This document shows, one piece after another, positions 7,573 through 16,688 of a stretch of DNA of 64,000 nucleotides. How positions within the stretch are numbered: position 1 is the stretch's first letter; each line of letters starts with the position of its first letter. The translations under genes were made by a program, and so were the position numbers. Location: NCBI GenBank assembly GCA_964581565.1, contig CAZOOZ010000002.1, positions 124,001 to 188,000 on the forward strand. The letters are read 5' to 3'. The stretch is from UBA1433 sp964581565. GTDB lineage: Bacteria > Bacillota > Clostridia > Eubacteriales > UBA1433. A model generated the notes under the pieces. The model saw only the letters and a list, made by a program, of their open reading frames with translations. It ran no database searches and was not told where the DNA came from.

Positions 7573-8778
7573 TTAATTTCCGCTTGCTGGTTCTACAAGA
7601 TTTGATACGCCTGGCGGCAGTTCGCCGGCTTCTTCAAGCCTACGCGCTCTTTTAATATTTCGAATACCCAGTGTAAAGAATGGTATTACCAATGTGAATA
7701 TATTTATATATCCGGTATAAGCATAGCCTTTGCTGATGATTGCTATCAATCCAACTTGAGATATGATCCAGATAATAATCGTCCAGGCTGTAGCAATAAT
7801 ACCGTTTTTTAACTTTTCATTTTCCATCTTCTTAAAGAAGAGCAATTTCAGTCTGGCTTGCGCCGCAAATACAAATCCCACAGCCGTTGTAACAAGAGCC
7901 ATAAATAACAATAACGGATAAATGACTTTAAATACCTGGCTGTCCAATGAATTTACGACATAAAGGGTAGGCAATAATTGAGCCTCCGCATCAGTTGCAA
8001 CTGTCGGCATTCCGCCTATTAACATCAGGCAGACAGCGCATAGCATAAACGAATTCAAAATAATACCCAAGATCGCGGTACCTTTTGGTTCGTTGCGGTA
8101 TCTGATGCCAACCGCCGAAGAAGCGCCGGCCGACCAGATCCCGGCTTGAAACAATCCGTATAACACCGCTCCCCATATAGCTTTCGGATAGGATGTATAG
8201 ACCACTTTATCCGCAAAATGCATGGAGATATTGCTCCATTGCGAAATTATTCCGTATCCGGTGATCATGGCTACACATATAATCATTATAATTGTTAATA
8301 TCGAGCCAAACATCCTGACAAATTTAGCACCGAATATGCACACTATCACTGTAAGTATAAGCATGATCAATGTCCCGAAAAAGTTGGGGATGCCAAAATA
8401 TTGGTTAAACAATACCGCGCCGCCCGCAAGGCATGCCGCCGGAGCCAACGGTAGTGTTAAAAGAGATATGACATCATATACCTTGCCCATTACCATTTGA
8501 ATAGGTTCATACACCTTGTTGGCGATTTGAATATATGAAAATACAGAATATAATCGGCTCATTTCGAGTGATATATACATGATAAGTCCGACCAGTGTCA
8601 TCGAAAAGACAGGCAGAATCGCGCCTAAAAAACCGTGCTGTACAAAATAATGCACTTCTTGTGTGCCCGATGCGAACCCGGCTCCGCAGTGAGATGAAAA
8701 CCACACTGCGGCAACCCCTACGCTGATGCTTGTAAAATAACGTCCTTTGTTAAGTGTTCCCTTAGCAGTTGTTTGCAT
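7573..8778 (-). CDS. YkvI-family (COG3949) membrane transporter
   Basis: A 401-residue polytopic membrane protein with about ten hydrophobic segments. The opening VAAVWFSSHCGAGFASGTQE matches the first helix of the YkvI family of LeuT-fold permeases. The GxGFASGxQ break in that helix is the usual substrate/ion site of the fold. Substrates of the family are largely undefined; amino acids or small organic acids are assumed. GGAGGT lies about 11 bases before ATG 8778. It sits between ilvD and an OFA-type MFS permease in one leftward cluster, so it probably imports or exports a compound handled by the adjoining enzymes. The family call comes from the first helix and the length. Confidence 0.72.
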   Translation of the reverse strand: MQTTAKGTLNKGRYFTSISVGVAAVWFSSHCGAGFASGTQEVHYFVQHGFLGAILPVFSMTLVGLIMYISLEMSRLYSVFSYIQIANKVYEPIQMVMGKVYDVISLLTLPLAPAACLAGGAVLFNQYFGIPNFFGTLIMLILTVIVCIFGAKFVRMFGSILTIIMIICVAMITGYGIISQWSNISMHFADKVVYTSYPKAIWGAVLYGLFQAGIWSAGASSAVGIRYRNEPKGTAILGIILNSFMLCAVCLMLIGGMPTVATDAEAQLLPTLYVVNSLDSQVFKVIYPLLLFMALVTTAVGFVFAAQARLKLLFFKKMENEKLKNGIIATAWTIIIWIISQVGLIAIISKGYAYTGYINIFTLVIPFFTLGIRNIKRARRLEEAGELPPGVSNLVEPASGN

Positions 8779-8854
8779 AATAACTAATAACCTCCATATA
8801 GAATTTAAACAATATATTCAAAATATAAACTTATTGATCTAATCGGCTTCTTGC

Positions 8855-10063
8855 TCATAAGCCGGGCTTTTTTAACCGTGAAAGCAATATAAGTCCAAGC
8901 ACACACGCCACCCCCGCTATCACAAAGGATAATGCTACCCCAAGGCTCGTGCCTTGAACAGCTTTTATAAGTACGGGACAAAGAAGGGATGCGAGCCCAA
9001 AGCCTATCATAATAAAACCATAATTGATTCCGGCATTTTTTGTTCCAAAATAATCCGTCGAAAGCGCGGGAAAAGTGCCCAGTGTGCCACCGTAAAAAAA
9101 TGCCAGCGCGACAAATAAGACGGCATAGAGCATTCCCTTTGCCGCAACCAGTCCCGAAATACACGCAGTACTGAACCCAAACACGCAGATCAGCGTGATT
9201 TTTCTGCCCACCTTGTCCGATAATGAAGGCACGACCAAGCGGCCCACAGCCTGAAATATGGATGCCAGCATCACTGCACTGAGGGCCTGTGCGCTTGTGA
9301 TCATGCGCTGTCCGCTGATAAGCACAAATTGGGGGCTGATCAGCATAAAACCGGGAACCGCCAAAAACATAGATATGGTAATCATGTAGTAATATTTTGT
9401 TTTCAGCATTTCTTTTGGCGCATACTGCCTCACTGCAGACAGCGCCTTGTTGTCTGTCGTCTCATAATCGTCCATATATCCGTACGGAGGTTCTTTGACG
9501 CATATACTTCCGACTACGCCCACAGCCAAAGTTAGAATAGCTATTGATAAAAACATTGCCCTTAAACTGTAATTGCTTAAGACAAAGTTAATAAAGGGCG
9601 ACATGTAAAACCCGGACAAGCCGATCATGCAAAGAATTGCTCCGCCGGCCATACCTTTTTTATCCGGAAAATATTTTTGCATTGCCGCTATTAAAGTGTT
9701 ATAGACAATGCCGCCTCCAATACCTGTAAATGCCCCAAATGTCACCGTAAGAAGCCAGGGCATCTTTACCGGTACGATTGCCGTGAATAATAAACCCAAA
9801 AAGCTCATCACAATTCCAAATCTCAAAGCTTTTTGAATCGAGTATCGAGTCTGAAGTTTGCCGCCTAAAATGCATCCTACGACAAATATTCCAAGATTCA
9901 CCGAAAAGGGCACACTTGCGGCAGCGGCATCGATTGCGTAGTGACTCATTATAAAAGGTTGAATAATACTCCACGAATAACTGGTCCCGCCAAACGCCAT
10001 AACCAACATGCCCATAAGCAATACTTTTATTCGGCTTACCTGCTTTATTTTCACTGTTTCCAA
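8855..10063 (-). CDS. MFS transporter of the oxalate/formate antiporter (OFA) type
   Basis: A 402-residue major facilitator with 12 predicted helices. The N-terminus RIKVLLMGMLVMAFGGTSYS followed by W and IIQPF is characteristic of the OFA branch. The loop-2/3 region GGKLQTRYSIQKAL and the GxGxGxVYNT segment in helix 4/5 also fit. OFA proteins exchange small carboxylates, but their substrates vary widely. Translation starts at TTG 10063, with AAGGAG about 9 bases upstream. It ends 76 bases before the next transporter and follows the CoA-transferase by 46 bases, so one operon is likely. Transport of the acid activated by the CoA-transferase is an inference from context. Confidence 0.8.
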   Translation of the reverse strand: METVKIKQVSRIKVLLMGMLVMAFGGTSYSWSIIQPFIMSHYAIDAAAASVPFSVNLGIFVVGCILGGKLQTRYSIQKALRFGIVMSFLGLLFTAIVPVKMPWLLTVTFGAFTGIGGGIVYNTLIAAMQKYFPDKKGMAGGAILCMIGLSGFYMSPFINFVLSNYSLRAMFLSIAILTLAVGVVGSICVKEPPYGYMDDYETTDNKALSAVRQYAPKEMLKTKYYYMITISMFLAVPGFMLISPQFVLISGQRMITSAQALSAVMLASIFQAVGRLVVPSLSDKVGRKITLICVFGFSTACISGLVAAKGMLYAVLFVALAFFYGGTLGTFPALSTDYFGTKNAGINYGFIMIGFGLASLLCPVLIKAVQGTSLGVALSFVIAGVACVLGLILLSRLKKPGL

Positions 10064-10109
10064 AATGAAAGCTCCTTCAAATATTTTTTTATCTGTGTTC
10101 CAGAAAACT

Positions 10110-11411
10110 TTATAAGATGTCCGCTTGCTTGGCCTGATGCTTTAATTCATCCCGAAAATCCGGATGCGCAATTTTAATGAGTTCTTTTGCTCTGCTTGCA
10201 GCCGACTGATTCAGCATATCCGCAACACCGTACTCGGTTGCGATATACTGCACATCGGTACGCGGCGTTGTAATCACCGTTCCCGCTGGATGGTTGAAAA
10301 CAATTTTTGATGTAACGGTGCCGTCTTTTTTGGTATTTATTGATTTCATCGCTATAAACGACATCCCGCCCTTGCTCATTTGAGCTCCTCTTACAAAATC
10401 CACCTGGCCACCCGTGCCGCTGAACTGTCTGCTTCCTATAGATTCACTGCATACCTGCCCCGTAATATCAGTGCTGATGCAGCTGTTCACCGAAATAAAA
10501 TTATCCTGCTGTGCTATGATATAAGGATCGTTTGTATAAGAAACGGATTTTGCCAATACCTTTGGATTGCGATTCAGAAACTCATACATTTCGCTGCTTC
10601 CCATTGCAAACCCCATAACAGATATTCCCCTGTCCACTTGTTTGGCACTGTTGTCTACTGCGCCTTTTTGTGTTAAATAAAACATGGACTCCGTATACAT
10701 TTCCGTATGAATTCCAAGATGCTTATGATCTTTAAGGCTGTAGCCTACCGCGTTTGAGATCCCTCCTATGCCTATTTGCAGACACGCCTTGTTTGGGATT
10801 CTGTCAACAATGTATGCTGCCACTTTCTTTTCCGTATCATCTGGCTCTCCCGACTGGAGTTCGGCAACTTCCTCGCTTTCTTCGAATAATGCGGTTACTT
10901 CGCTGATATGTACTTTGTATCCGCTTATATGCGGGAGCCGGTCATTGACCTGCACAATCACTTCCCTTGCATCTTTTGTGAATGCATCCATGTCTCCGGG
11001 AGAGAGACTTAAATTGAAATAACCCTCTTCATCCATCGGACACGCCATGATAAATAAAACGGTTGGCTGCAACCTTGTTTTTATAACTTTTTCCGCATTT
11101 CTCAGCTGAAAGCAATAATAATCGATTTTTCTCCCTTTCTTTATCGCATCACGTTCATATGCGCCCAAAAATGAAGAAATGTAATGTATCCGATCATTAC
11201 AATCGGCATTAAAAATATTATGTTCTCGAATAGAAAGAGAAGATGAGACGATCACATCGTTTAGTTCATTTTTTCTTTTGTATAATTCATTGAGTAAAAT
11301 AACAGAACATTGACTTGATGCTTGTACGGCGATTTTGTCCCCGCTGATGATTTTGCTCACCGCCTTGGCAGGCGTTGTCAATTTCTGCGTATATTGATCT
11401 TTAAAATTCAT
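10110..11411 (-). CDS. Acetyl-CoA hydrolase/CoA-transferase family enzyme
   Basis: About 433 residues, the usual length for the 4-hydroxybutyrate/butyrate:acetyl-CoA transferase group. Such enzymes move CoA between carboxylic acids through a glutamyl-CoA thioester. Recognisable segments are LQIGIGGISNAVGYSL, HLGIHTEMYTESM, SINTKKDG and GGQVDFVRGAQMSKGG; the catalytic Glu is expected near residue 240 in the HTEMYTE region. The start is ATG 11411, nine bases after GGAGGA; the longer in-frame start at 11435 would precede that site. It is the first gene of the leftward cluster, divergent from a GntR regulator, which probably controls it. Family is clear, acyl substrate is not. Confidence 0.85.
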   Translation of the reverse strand: MNFKDQYTQKLTTPAKAVSKIISGDKIAVQASSQCSVILLNELYKRKNELNDVIVSSSLSIREHNIFNADCNDRIHYISSFLGAYERDAIKKGRKIDYYCFQLRNAEKVIKTRLQPTVLFIMACPMDEEGYFNLSLSPGDMDAFTKDAREVIVQVNDRLPHISGYKVHISEVTALFEESEEVAELQSGEPDDTEKKVAAYIVDRIPNKACLQIGIGGISNAVGYSLKDHKHLGIHTEMYTESMFYLTQKGAVDNSAKQVDRGISVMGFAMGSSEMYEFLNRNPKVLAKSVSYTNDPYIIAQQDNFISVNSCISTDITGQVCSESIGSRQFSGTGGQVDFVRGAQMSKGGMSFIAMKSINTKKDGTVTSKIVFNHPAGTVITTPRTDVQYIATEYGVADMLNQSAASRAKELIKIAHPDFRDELKHQAKQADIL

Positions 11412-11489
11412 ATAAATAATTCCTCCGCGTAGCATATCTTTTCATCTTATATCACTCTGATTTTCAAGTGTCAAAATATAAACATAACG

Positions 11490-11519
11490 TTTACATTTGT
11501 ACCAACTTTATGATATATT
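11490..11519 (+). promoter_or_regulatory. Promoter candidate for the GntR-type regulator
   Basis: TTTACA and TATATT spaced by 18 bases, about 85 bases before the regulator. It overlaps the control region of the divergent CoA-transferase cluster. Confidence 0.45.
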
Positions 11520-11526
11520 TATGGTG

Positions 11527-11550
11527 TCATGTACATTTTTATGAACATGT
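11527..11550. promoter_or_regulatory. Imperfect palindrome, candidate GntR operator
   Basis: TCATGTACA and TGAACATGT are near-perfect arms around a short AT spacer, in the divergent intergenic region. Position and symmetry fit a FadR/FCD-type operator. No consensus is known for this protein. Confidence 0.4.
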
Positions 11551-11605
11551 TGTTGCGAAATAAAAACAAAGGAACTATAATATCAGTATACCAAATGATA
11601 AAAAG

Positions 11606-12361
11606 GTGATTAAAATAAATAAAATTGATTTAGCCAATAAACTAAATGAAAATCCGTTCATATCTATCACACAGGCAATCTATGAAATTTTGCTTTATGA
11701 AATTATTAATTTTATTCTTTTGCCCGAAACAGTGCTGGTAGAATCCTACATTGCGGAATCTTTAGATGTGAGCCGTTCTCCTGTCAGGGAAGCGATACAA
11801 ATGCTCGAGAAAGATGAATTTGTCATCAGGAACTATAAGAAATCAGCTATTGTCGCGCCTTTGAACGCAAACGATTACTTCGATTTAACAAATTTCAGAT
11901 ATCTCATAGAACCACAGGCGGCAGGCTGCGCGGCCGTGAGAGTTACAGATAAAGAAATCACGCAATTAGAGGACTACGCAAAGCAAATCGAAAAAGCGTA
12001 TCATTCCGGAGATTACAAAAATATGCTGTCTTCCGAAGATATCTTCCATGAATATATTGTGCTCTGCAGCAAAAACAAATATCTGATTGATGCTTATAAA
12101 AACATCAAATCGCAAATCAATAAATACCGGATCTATATCACAGCGGACAAAGATACGTATGAATTTATTATTCGCGAGCATTTCATCATTTTTGATTCAA
12201 TAAGTTTCAAAAACAAAGATACGGCCGAGAGTGCGTGCAGGCGTCATATCACTTTTGTTTTGGGGCGAAGCGAAAGCGAAGTAAAAGAATCCTGTTCGAT
12301 CCTGGTACAAGAGAGACTAAAACAATTGAAACAGCGTTTACAGGATGCTAAGATAGATTAA
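11606..12361 (+). CDS. GntR-family regulator with FCD domain
   Basis: A DNA-binding regulator of about 250 residues. A winged helix-turn-helix (residues 20-85) contains ESYIAESLDVSRSPVREAIQ, the GntR recognition-helix signature. The rest is an all-helical FCD ligand domain with the metal-ligand pattern Asp/His in IFHEYIV and a His in REHFIIFD and CRRHITF. FCD regulators usually answer to small organic acids, which fits the divergent CoA-transferase and transporters. The start is uncertain: the only standard codon is GTG 11606, which lies inside the AAGGTG that looks like the ribosome binding site. An ATA eight bases further may be the true initiator. Confidence 0.82.
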   Translation: MIKINKIDLANKLNENPFISITQAIYEILLYEIINFILLPETVLVESYIAESLDVSRSPVREAIQMLEKDEFVIRNYKKSAIVAPLNANDYFDLTNFRYLIEPQAAGCAAVRVTDKEITQLEDYAKQIEKAYHSGDYKNMLSSEDIFHEYIVLCSKNKYLIDAYKNIKSQINKYRIYITADKDTYEFIIREHFIIFDSISFKNKDTAESACRRHITFVLGRSESEVKESCSILVQERLKQLKQRLQDAKID

Positions 12362-12536
12362 ATTTTATATATGATCACACGAATAATTATGTTCATTTTA
12401 TAGTTCATACAATTATTGTTATGCAAAGATTTACATCTTTCATGAATTTTCAAATCCTTATAGACAAAACTTCCAAACAAATGTATCATAAAAACGGTAT
12501 TCATAACATAGGGATATAATCGATCATATCAACGTT

Positions 12537-12559
12537 CTATACTGCATGATGCAGTATAG
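12537..12559. promoter_or_regulatory. Perfect inverted repeat just before the DUF975 gene
   Basis: CTATACTGCAT and ATGCAGTATAG are perfect 11-base arms around a single G. The repeat ends a few bases before the TAAGGAGG ribosome binding site, so it could be an operator or an RNA hairpin controlling translation. Confidence 0.6.
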
Positions 12560-12575
12560 TCTGTAAGGAGGAAAA

Positions 12576-13190
12576 ATGAAGTCAAGAGTAGAAATCAAAA
12601 CCTATGCAAAAACATTGATCAGGCAGGACTACTGGACACAAGTGGGTGTTATCGTTGTTTTTGCCGCAATTATTGCCGGAGCCAGCGCTGTAACATTCGG
12701 CATCGGCTCGCTCATTCTTTCGGGGCCTTTGACGGTAGGGCTCTGCTGGTTCTTTTTGCTTATTTACCGCGGTGAAAAGCCGGATTTCGGCACCATGTTC
12801 AACAAAGGGTTTCATAATTTCGGACGCAATGTGGGCGGATATCTTTGGATGCAATTATTTATTTTGCTCTGGTCACTTCTCTTTGTGATTCCGGGTATTA
12901 TTAAATCTTTCTCATATGCCCTGACCCCCTTTATTCTTGCCGACTGCCCCAATGTCAAAGCCCAGGACGCACTCAAACTTTCTATGCGCATGATGAATGG
13001 CCGCAAGATGGATCTTTTCATATTTTATCTGAGCTTTTTGGGCTGGATGATCCTCTCGAGCCTCACATTCGGATTGCTGATGATTTTTTATGTAGGTCCA
13101 TATATGGGCTCTTCTTTCTCGGGCTTTTATGAAGAAGTCAAACGCGACTCGCTCGAAAAAGGTATCGTCACCGAAGCGGAGCTTTCTTAG
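12576..13190 (+). CDS. DUF975 family membrane protein
   Basis: A 204-residue integral membrane protein. It opens with MKSRVEIKTYAKTLIRQDYW, a start I associate with DUF975, followed by hydrophobic segments at about 20-45, 48-65, 90-115 and 145-180. Between helices the segment PNVKAQDALKLSMRMMNGRK is a conserved cytosolic loop in this family. DUF975 proteins are common single-gene membrane proteins of Clostridia with no assigned function. TAAGGAGG sits four bases before the ATG. The gene has its own terminator and no partner. Confidence 0.78.
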   Translation: MKSRVEIKTYAKTLIRQDYWTQVGVIVVFAAIIAGASAVTFGIGSLILSGPLTVGLCWFFLLIYRGEKPDFGTMFNKGFHNFGRNVGGYLWMQLFILLWSLLFVIPGIIKSFSYALTPFILADCPNVKAQDALKLSMRMMNGRKMDLFIFYLSFLGWMILSSLTFGLLMIFYVGPYMGSSFSGFYEEVKRDSLEKGIVTEAELS

Positions 13191-13215
13191 TACACATAAT
13201 ATGAACATAATAAAT

Positions 13216-13242
13216 AAAAAGCTTGGAAATCCAGGCTTTTTT
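13216..13242 (+). terminator. Terminator of the DUF975 gene
   Basis: AAAAAGCTTGG, loop AAAT, then CCAGGCTTTTT, with one wobble pair and a T-run. Confidence 0.8.
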
Positions 13243-13589
13243 ATTTTAAAATAAATATATAAGCTATTCCTGATCATTCAACCTCATCCCCTCGCGCAAA
13301 TCATAAGATGACTCCGCTCACAAACATCTCTTTTCAATCTCCCTTATATATTCTTATAATCATTAATCATTTTTTCAACAGTATCCAAATGCTTTACCTT
13401 GACACAAAAGCCTGTGCTGTACTAAACTTAAAAGAGAATACAACCGTTATATATTTTATATATGTAAATCAATACTTTTATTCAAAGCCATAATAAAAAA
13501 CAACATTTGGCTGTAAACGGGATATTGATATCCGAAGTTTTTTAAACTTTACTGCCAACATCATTACTCAATCGTCACGTAGAAAAGGA
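13243..13589. other. Non-coding spacer
   Basis: About 350 AT-rich bases between a terminator and the flavodoxin-like gene. A 61-codon open frame (13308-13493) has no ribosome binding site and an amino-acid make-up typical of random AT-rich DNA. I see no structure in it. Confidence 0.5.
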
Positions 13590-14246
13590 GTGTTTATTAT
13601 CAAAATCTTAGGAATCGTCGGCAGCAGGAGAAAAGACGGAAACACATCAGCTCTTGTCCAAAGAGCTGTTAAGGCAGCTGAAGAAGAGGGTGTGCAAGCC
13701 GAAATTATTTTTCTCGGTGATTATGTCATAAAAGATTGTACCGGCTGTGAGGGCTGCAAAGATACTTATAAATGTGTGATCAATGATGACATGCAGAAAT
13801 TATATCCGCGTCTGCTTGAAGCCGATGCCATTATTTTAGGTTCTCCGACTTATTTTTATAATGTGTCCGCCGCCGTGAAGGCTTTTATCGACAGATGCTA
13901 TTGCTTTGAGGTTTTCGCAAAAGACGACCGCAGTATCTGGATGGGCATTTACGAAGCGCTGGGAGGCAAATATGCAGTTGTCATGGCTGTATGCGAACAA
14001 TCTTCCAAGGCTGATATGGGCAATACAATTGAGGCGATGACAAAGTCGTTGGAAGCATTGGGTTACAGGGTAATCGATACTCTTCAAGCATTGGGTTTGT
14101 TCAAAAAGCAAGATGTTTTAAACAACGAAAAGATATTAGACCAAGCAGCAAAAGCGGGGAAAAAGCTTGCAAAGACATTAAAGCTGAGAAAAGAAATAGA
14201 AGAGAAACTACATTCAATTGATTCTATCAAAAATAACGAAATTTAA
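13590..14246 (+). CDS. Flavodoxin-like NAD(P)H-dependent FMN oxidoreductase
   Basis: About 215 residues of the iron-sulfur-flavoprotein/NADPH-dependent FMN reductase fold. The phosphate loop is GIVGSRRKDGNTS (residues 8-20). Next is the CTGCEGCKDTYKC segment (about 50-62), which carries the Cys cluster often seen in this group. GSPTYFYNVSAAVKAFIDRC (85-105) is the FMN ring-binding loop. The C-terminal 25 residues are a charged helix. It presumably moves electrons between pyridine nucleotide or ferredoxin and FMN. The first standard codon is GTG 13590, but it overlaps the AAAAGGAG. Homologues start MKILGIVGS, which here would mean initiation at ATC 13599 or ATT 13596. Monocistronic. Confidence 0.83.
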   Translation: MFIIKILGIVGSRRKDGNTSALVQRAVKAAEEEGVQAEIIFLGDYVIKDCTGCEGCKDTYKCVINDDMQKLYPRLLEADAIILGSPTYFYNVSAAVKAFIDRCYCFEVFAKDDRSIWMGIYEALGGKYAVVMAVCEQSSKADMGNTIEAMTKSLEALGYRVIDTLQALGLFKKQDVLNNEKILDQAAKAGKKLAKTLKLRKEIEEKLHSIDSIKNNEI

Positions 14247-14378
14247 ATTTAATTCTAAATCCCAATAATAAAGGATTGATCAGTTTAAAGCCAAAAAATC
14301 AACAAAGACTTTATGTATTAAAAAGGCTTGTCTGTGAAATTTCAGGATTGCAAAAAAGCAAACCTGATGCAGTTGTTT

Positions 14379-15911
14379 TTATTCTGCCGTAAATTTCACT
14401 GCGCCTTTACCGCTTTTTTTCACCTCCATCATTGCCGTATCCGCTTTTTTGAGCAACTCGTCAATTTCCGTACCGTCCGCAGGGTACATCGCAACGCCGA
14501 TGCTCAAGGTGATGTGATGCGTTATTTTATCAGTGCTGAAAGGCTTCACTAGGCTTTGATTCAATCGGCCAAGGGCTTTCTTCGCTTCATCCCGGTTTTT
14601 CGCATTGAGCAGTATCACAAATTCATCTCCGCCGAACCTTGCAGCCATATCACATTTACGAACAAACTTATCGAGCTTGTTTGCAACTGTAATCAACACT
14701 TTATCACCTATATCATGTCCATATTCATCGTTTACCGTTTTAAAACTGTCTATGTCCGCCATCACAATCGCCAGCTCTTCCCTAGTTCTCGCTACGCGAG
14801 CCACCTGTTTTTCAAAATAATCGTAAAAATGCATTCTGTTGGGCAATTGTGTGAGAGCATCGCGCATAGCCATATTTTGAAGCTGCTCTTTTAGTTTTTT
14901 GATTTCACCGATATCTTTTAAAGTGGAAATAATGATATCTTCTCCTCCCAAACGCATCAACGCAGCTGAAAAAAGCCCGTAAACAGACTCACCGTTTTTA
15001 TTTTTAAACTCTATCTCCAGTCCGTTTACTTCTTTTCCCGCCTTCACATCTTCAATGATTTTTGCTCTCTGCGCCAAGTCCACCCAAAACTTGTCCTCAA
15101 TCGCCGTTTTGCCGACCACTTCATCTTCCGTGTATTTCATCATATCCAGCATTTCATTGTTTACCTCAAGAATTGCCCCGTTATCCGCTTTCAAAAGAAT
15201 AACACCGTAAGGTGCCTGATGAAAAATAGTATTAAATTTTCTTTCTTCTTTTTTTACATCTTCAAGCAATTTTTTGGGAATAAGCATCGCCAAATTTACG
15301 ATCAGGTAGAGCAAAACAAGTATATTCAGCGTAAAAAATATGATTTCAAATATATTCTGACTGAAATAATCGAGTGTCTGCGAGGGATTGAAAATTTCCT
15401 TGGCAATACGTACAAAATTTAAAAAAATAAAAAGGATTGCATTCACTTTCAAAGACAGCACAATAGAGCGGAATTCACCGGAAGGTTTTTTGATAAGTAT
15501 CCCTAGCGCTTGTGCGAAAAAAATAATATAGGCGGCGCTTATAACGATAATGCGTATGCTTACACTGGCTCTTACATAGGTGAAATATAAAAGCATCGAC
15601 ATGCTTACAATTACAAGTATACTGTTTACTTTATAATTTTGTTTGATTTTCAAAAACGAATTTAATCCGCTTAAAAAAAAGAGAATGCCGACCAGAAGCA
15701 GTGAATTTGCGATAATGATACTCAAAAAATCACAAATTATGCCGCGCAAAGCAATCAGCACAAACCCGGCCATCGTCATCGCAAGTCCGATGATCCACTG
15801 CCCGATTCCCATATAACGCATTCTATTATCAAGCCATATTTGTATCAGCATGATTAAGCCTACCAAAAACACAAGTAATTGTGCCGTGGCAATACTCCGT
15901 GTACCTACCAT
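14379..15911 (-). CDS. Membrane-bound PAS-GGDEF diguanylate cyclase
   Basis: About 510 residues. The N-terminal 220 residues contain seven or eight membrane helices of an uncharacterised sensory type. A PAS domain follows (about 225-340, from FNTIFHQAPYGVILLKADNG) and then a GGDEF domain with DALTQLPNR, MADIDSFKTVNDEYGHDIGD and RFGGDEF, so the active site is intact. A classic RxxD inhibitory site is not obvious. It should make cyclic di-GMP in response to a membrane or PAS signal. I place the start at ATG 15911, preceded by AATAGGA, because the earlier ATG 15938 directly abuts a TATAAT and lacks a ribosome binding site. No EAL or PilZ gene is near. Confidence 0.88.
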   Translation of the reverse strand: MVGTRSIATAQLLVFLVGLIMLIQIWLDNRMRYMGIGQWIIGLAMTMAGFVLIALRGIICDFLSIIIANSLLLVGILFFLSGLNSFLKIKQNYKVNSILVIVSMSMLLYFTYVRASVSIRIIVISAAYIIFFAQALGILIKKPSGEFRSIVLSLKVNAILFIFLNFVRIAKEIFNPSQTLDYFSQNIFEIIFFTLNILVLLYLIVNLAMLIPKKLLEDVKKEERKFNTIFHQAPYGVILLKADNGAILEVNNEMLDMMKYTEDEVVGKTAIEDKFWVDLAQRAKIIEDVKAGKEVNGLEIEFKNKNGESVYGLFSAALMRLGGEDIIISTLKDIGEIKKLKEQLQNMAMRDALTQLPNRMHFYDYFEKQVARVARTREELAIVMADIDSFKTVNDEYGHDIGDKVLITVANKLDKFVRKCDMAARFGGDEFVILLNAKNRDEAKKALGRLNQSLVKPFSTDKITHHITLSIGVAMYPADGTEIDELLKKADTAMMEVKKSGKGAVKFTAE

Positions 15912-15938
15912 TTCGATTCCTATTTCATCTTTTTTCAT

Positions 15939-15966
15939 ATTATACTATGTTTTTTGATATTGAAAA
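15939..15966 (-). promoter_or_regulatory. Promoter candidate for the PAS-GGDEF gene
   Basis: Reverse strand TTTTCA, 16 bases, TATAAT. Transcription would start just upstream of the AATAGGA site used for ATG 15911. Confidence 0.45.
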
Positions 15967-15995
15967 GTATATAACCGTCTAAAATAATTGAAAAT

Positions 15996-16027
15996 AATAA
16001 AACAAGCATAAATATGCTTGTTTTATT
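15996..16027. terminator. Bidirectional-type terminator after the DUF4375-like gene
   Basis: Perfect 15-base arms (AATAAAACAAGCATA and its complement) around AA. The leftward transcript of the DUF4375-like gene would end here. Confidence 0.75.
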
Positions 16028-16041
16028 ATCACTGTATCGTC

Positions 16042-16569
16042 TTAATCCCCGAAATATGCTTCATTCTCGCGAATATAAGCAACCACCATAGCGTCAAATT
16101 CTTTCTCGTGACATGTAAACTTACTGTCCAGCTCATGAAATAACTGTTTCGCAAATGATGCCGCAGCGCTATCATCCGCTCCGTCAACAAATCGCTGTAA
16201 TTTTTCTTCATTATCATGATAAATTTCAATCGCTTTTTTTAAAAGCTCGCCAAGCTCTTCTTCACCAATCTCCAAAAAGCCTTTCTGCGCTATCTGTGCC
16301 AATTGCACCGTGGCATTGAAAAATAACTGGCTAAACCCGCCGCTGCATATCTCATCGGCGATGGCGCAGCATGCATACACATTCTGACAAGGCTTCGGCA
16401 GCGAAACGATCACTTCATATTCGTCACTGCAGTCTTCGCTGATCTGTCCGCTGATCCAGCTCATGACGACGAAGCGCAAATCATCATCGGCAATTGCCGC
16501 TATCTCCTCTTTTTTTAAATGTTCAAATTTTTTTGATGCCGTAATACAAGCTTTACTTAATTCTTTCAT
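16042..16569 (-). CDS. DUF4375 (DMP19-like) protein
   Basis: A 175-residue soluble, largely helical, acidic protein. The segment SGGFSQLFFNATVQLAQIA (about 90-108) matches the GGFxQxFxN signature I associate with DUF4375, whose members often sit in toxin-immunity or stress contexts. No catalytic residues are evident. The ribosome binding site is weak: GGGG about 11 bases before the ATG. Perfect hairpins on both sides make it monocistronic. The family call rests on that one motif and the length. Confidence 0.6.
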   Translation of the reverse strand: MKELSKACITASKKFEHLKKEEIAAIADDDLRFVVMSWISGQISEDCSDEYEVIVSLPKPCQNVYACCAIADEICSGGFSQLFFNATVQLAQIAQKGFLEIGEEELGELLKKAIEIYHDNEEKLQRFVDGADDSAAASFAKQLFHELDSKFTCHEKEFDAMVVAYIRENEAYFGD

Positions 16570-16624
16570 AACAACTACAACCCCATATTTTATATATTTT
16601 TCAATATAACATATATACTAAAAG

Positions 16625-16652
16625 AAAACAAGCAGGCTGCCCTGCTTGTTTT
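16625..16652 (-). terminator. Terminator of the small heat-shock gene
   Basis: AAAACAAGCAGG, loop CTGC, CCTGCTTGTTTT, a perfect 12-base stem with T-runs. Confidence 0.8.
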
Positions 16653-16688
16653 AGAGGTGAGGTTGTCTTCATGAAAATTTTTTGTCAT

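Noticed and set aside
13308..13493. 61-codon plus-strand frame
   Set aside because: No ribosome binding site and AT-driven amino-acid composition.
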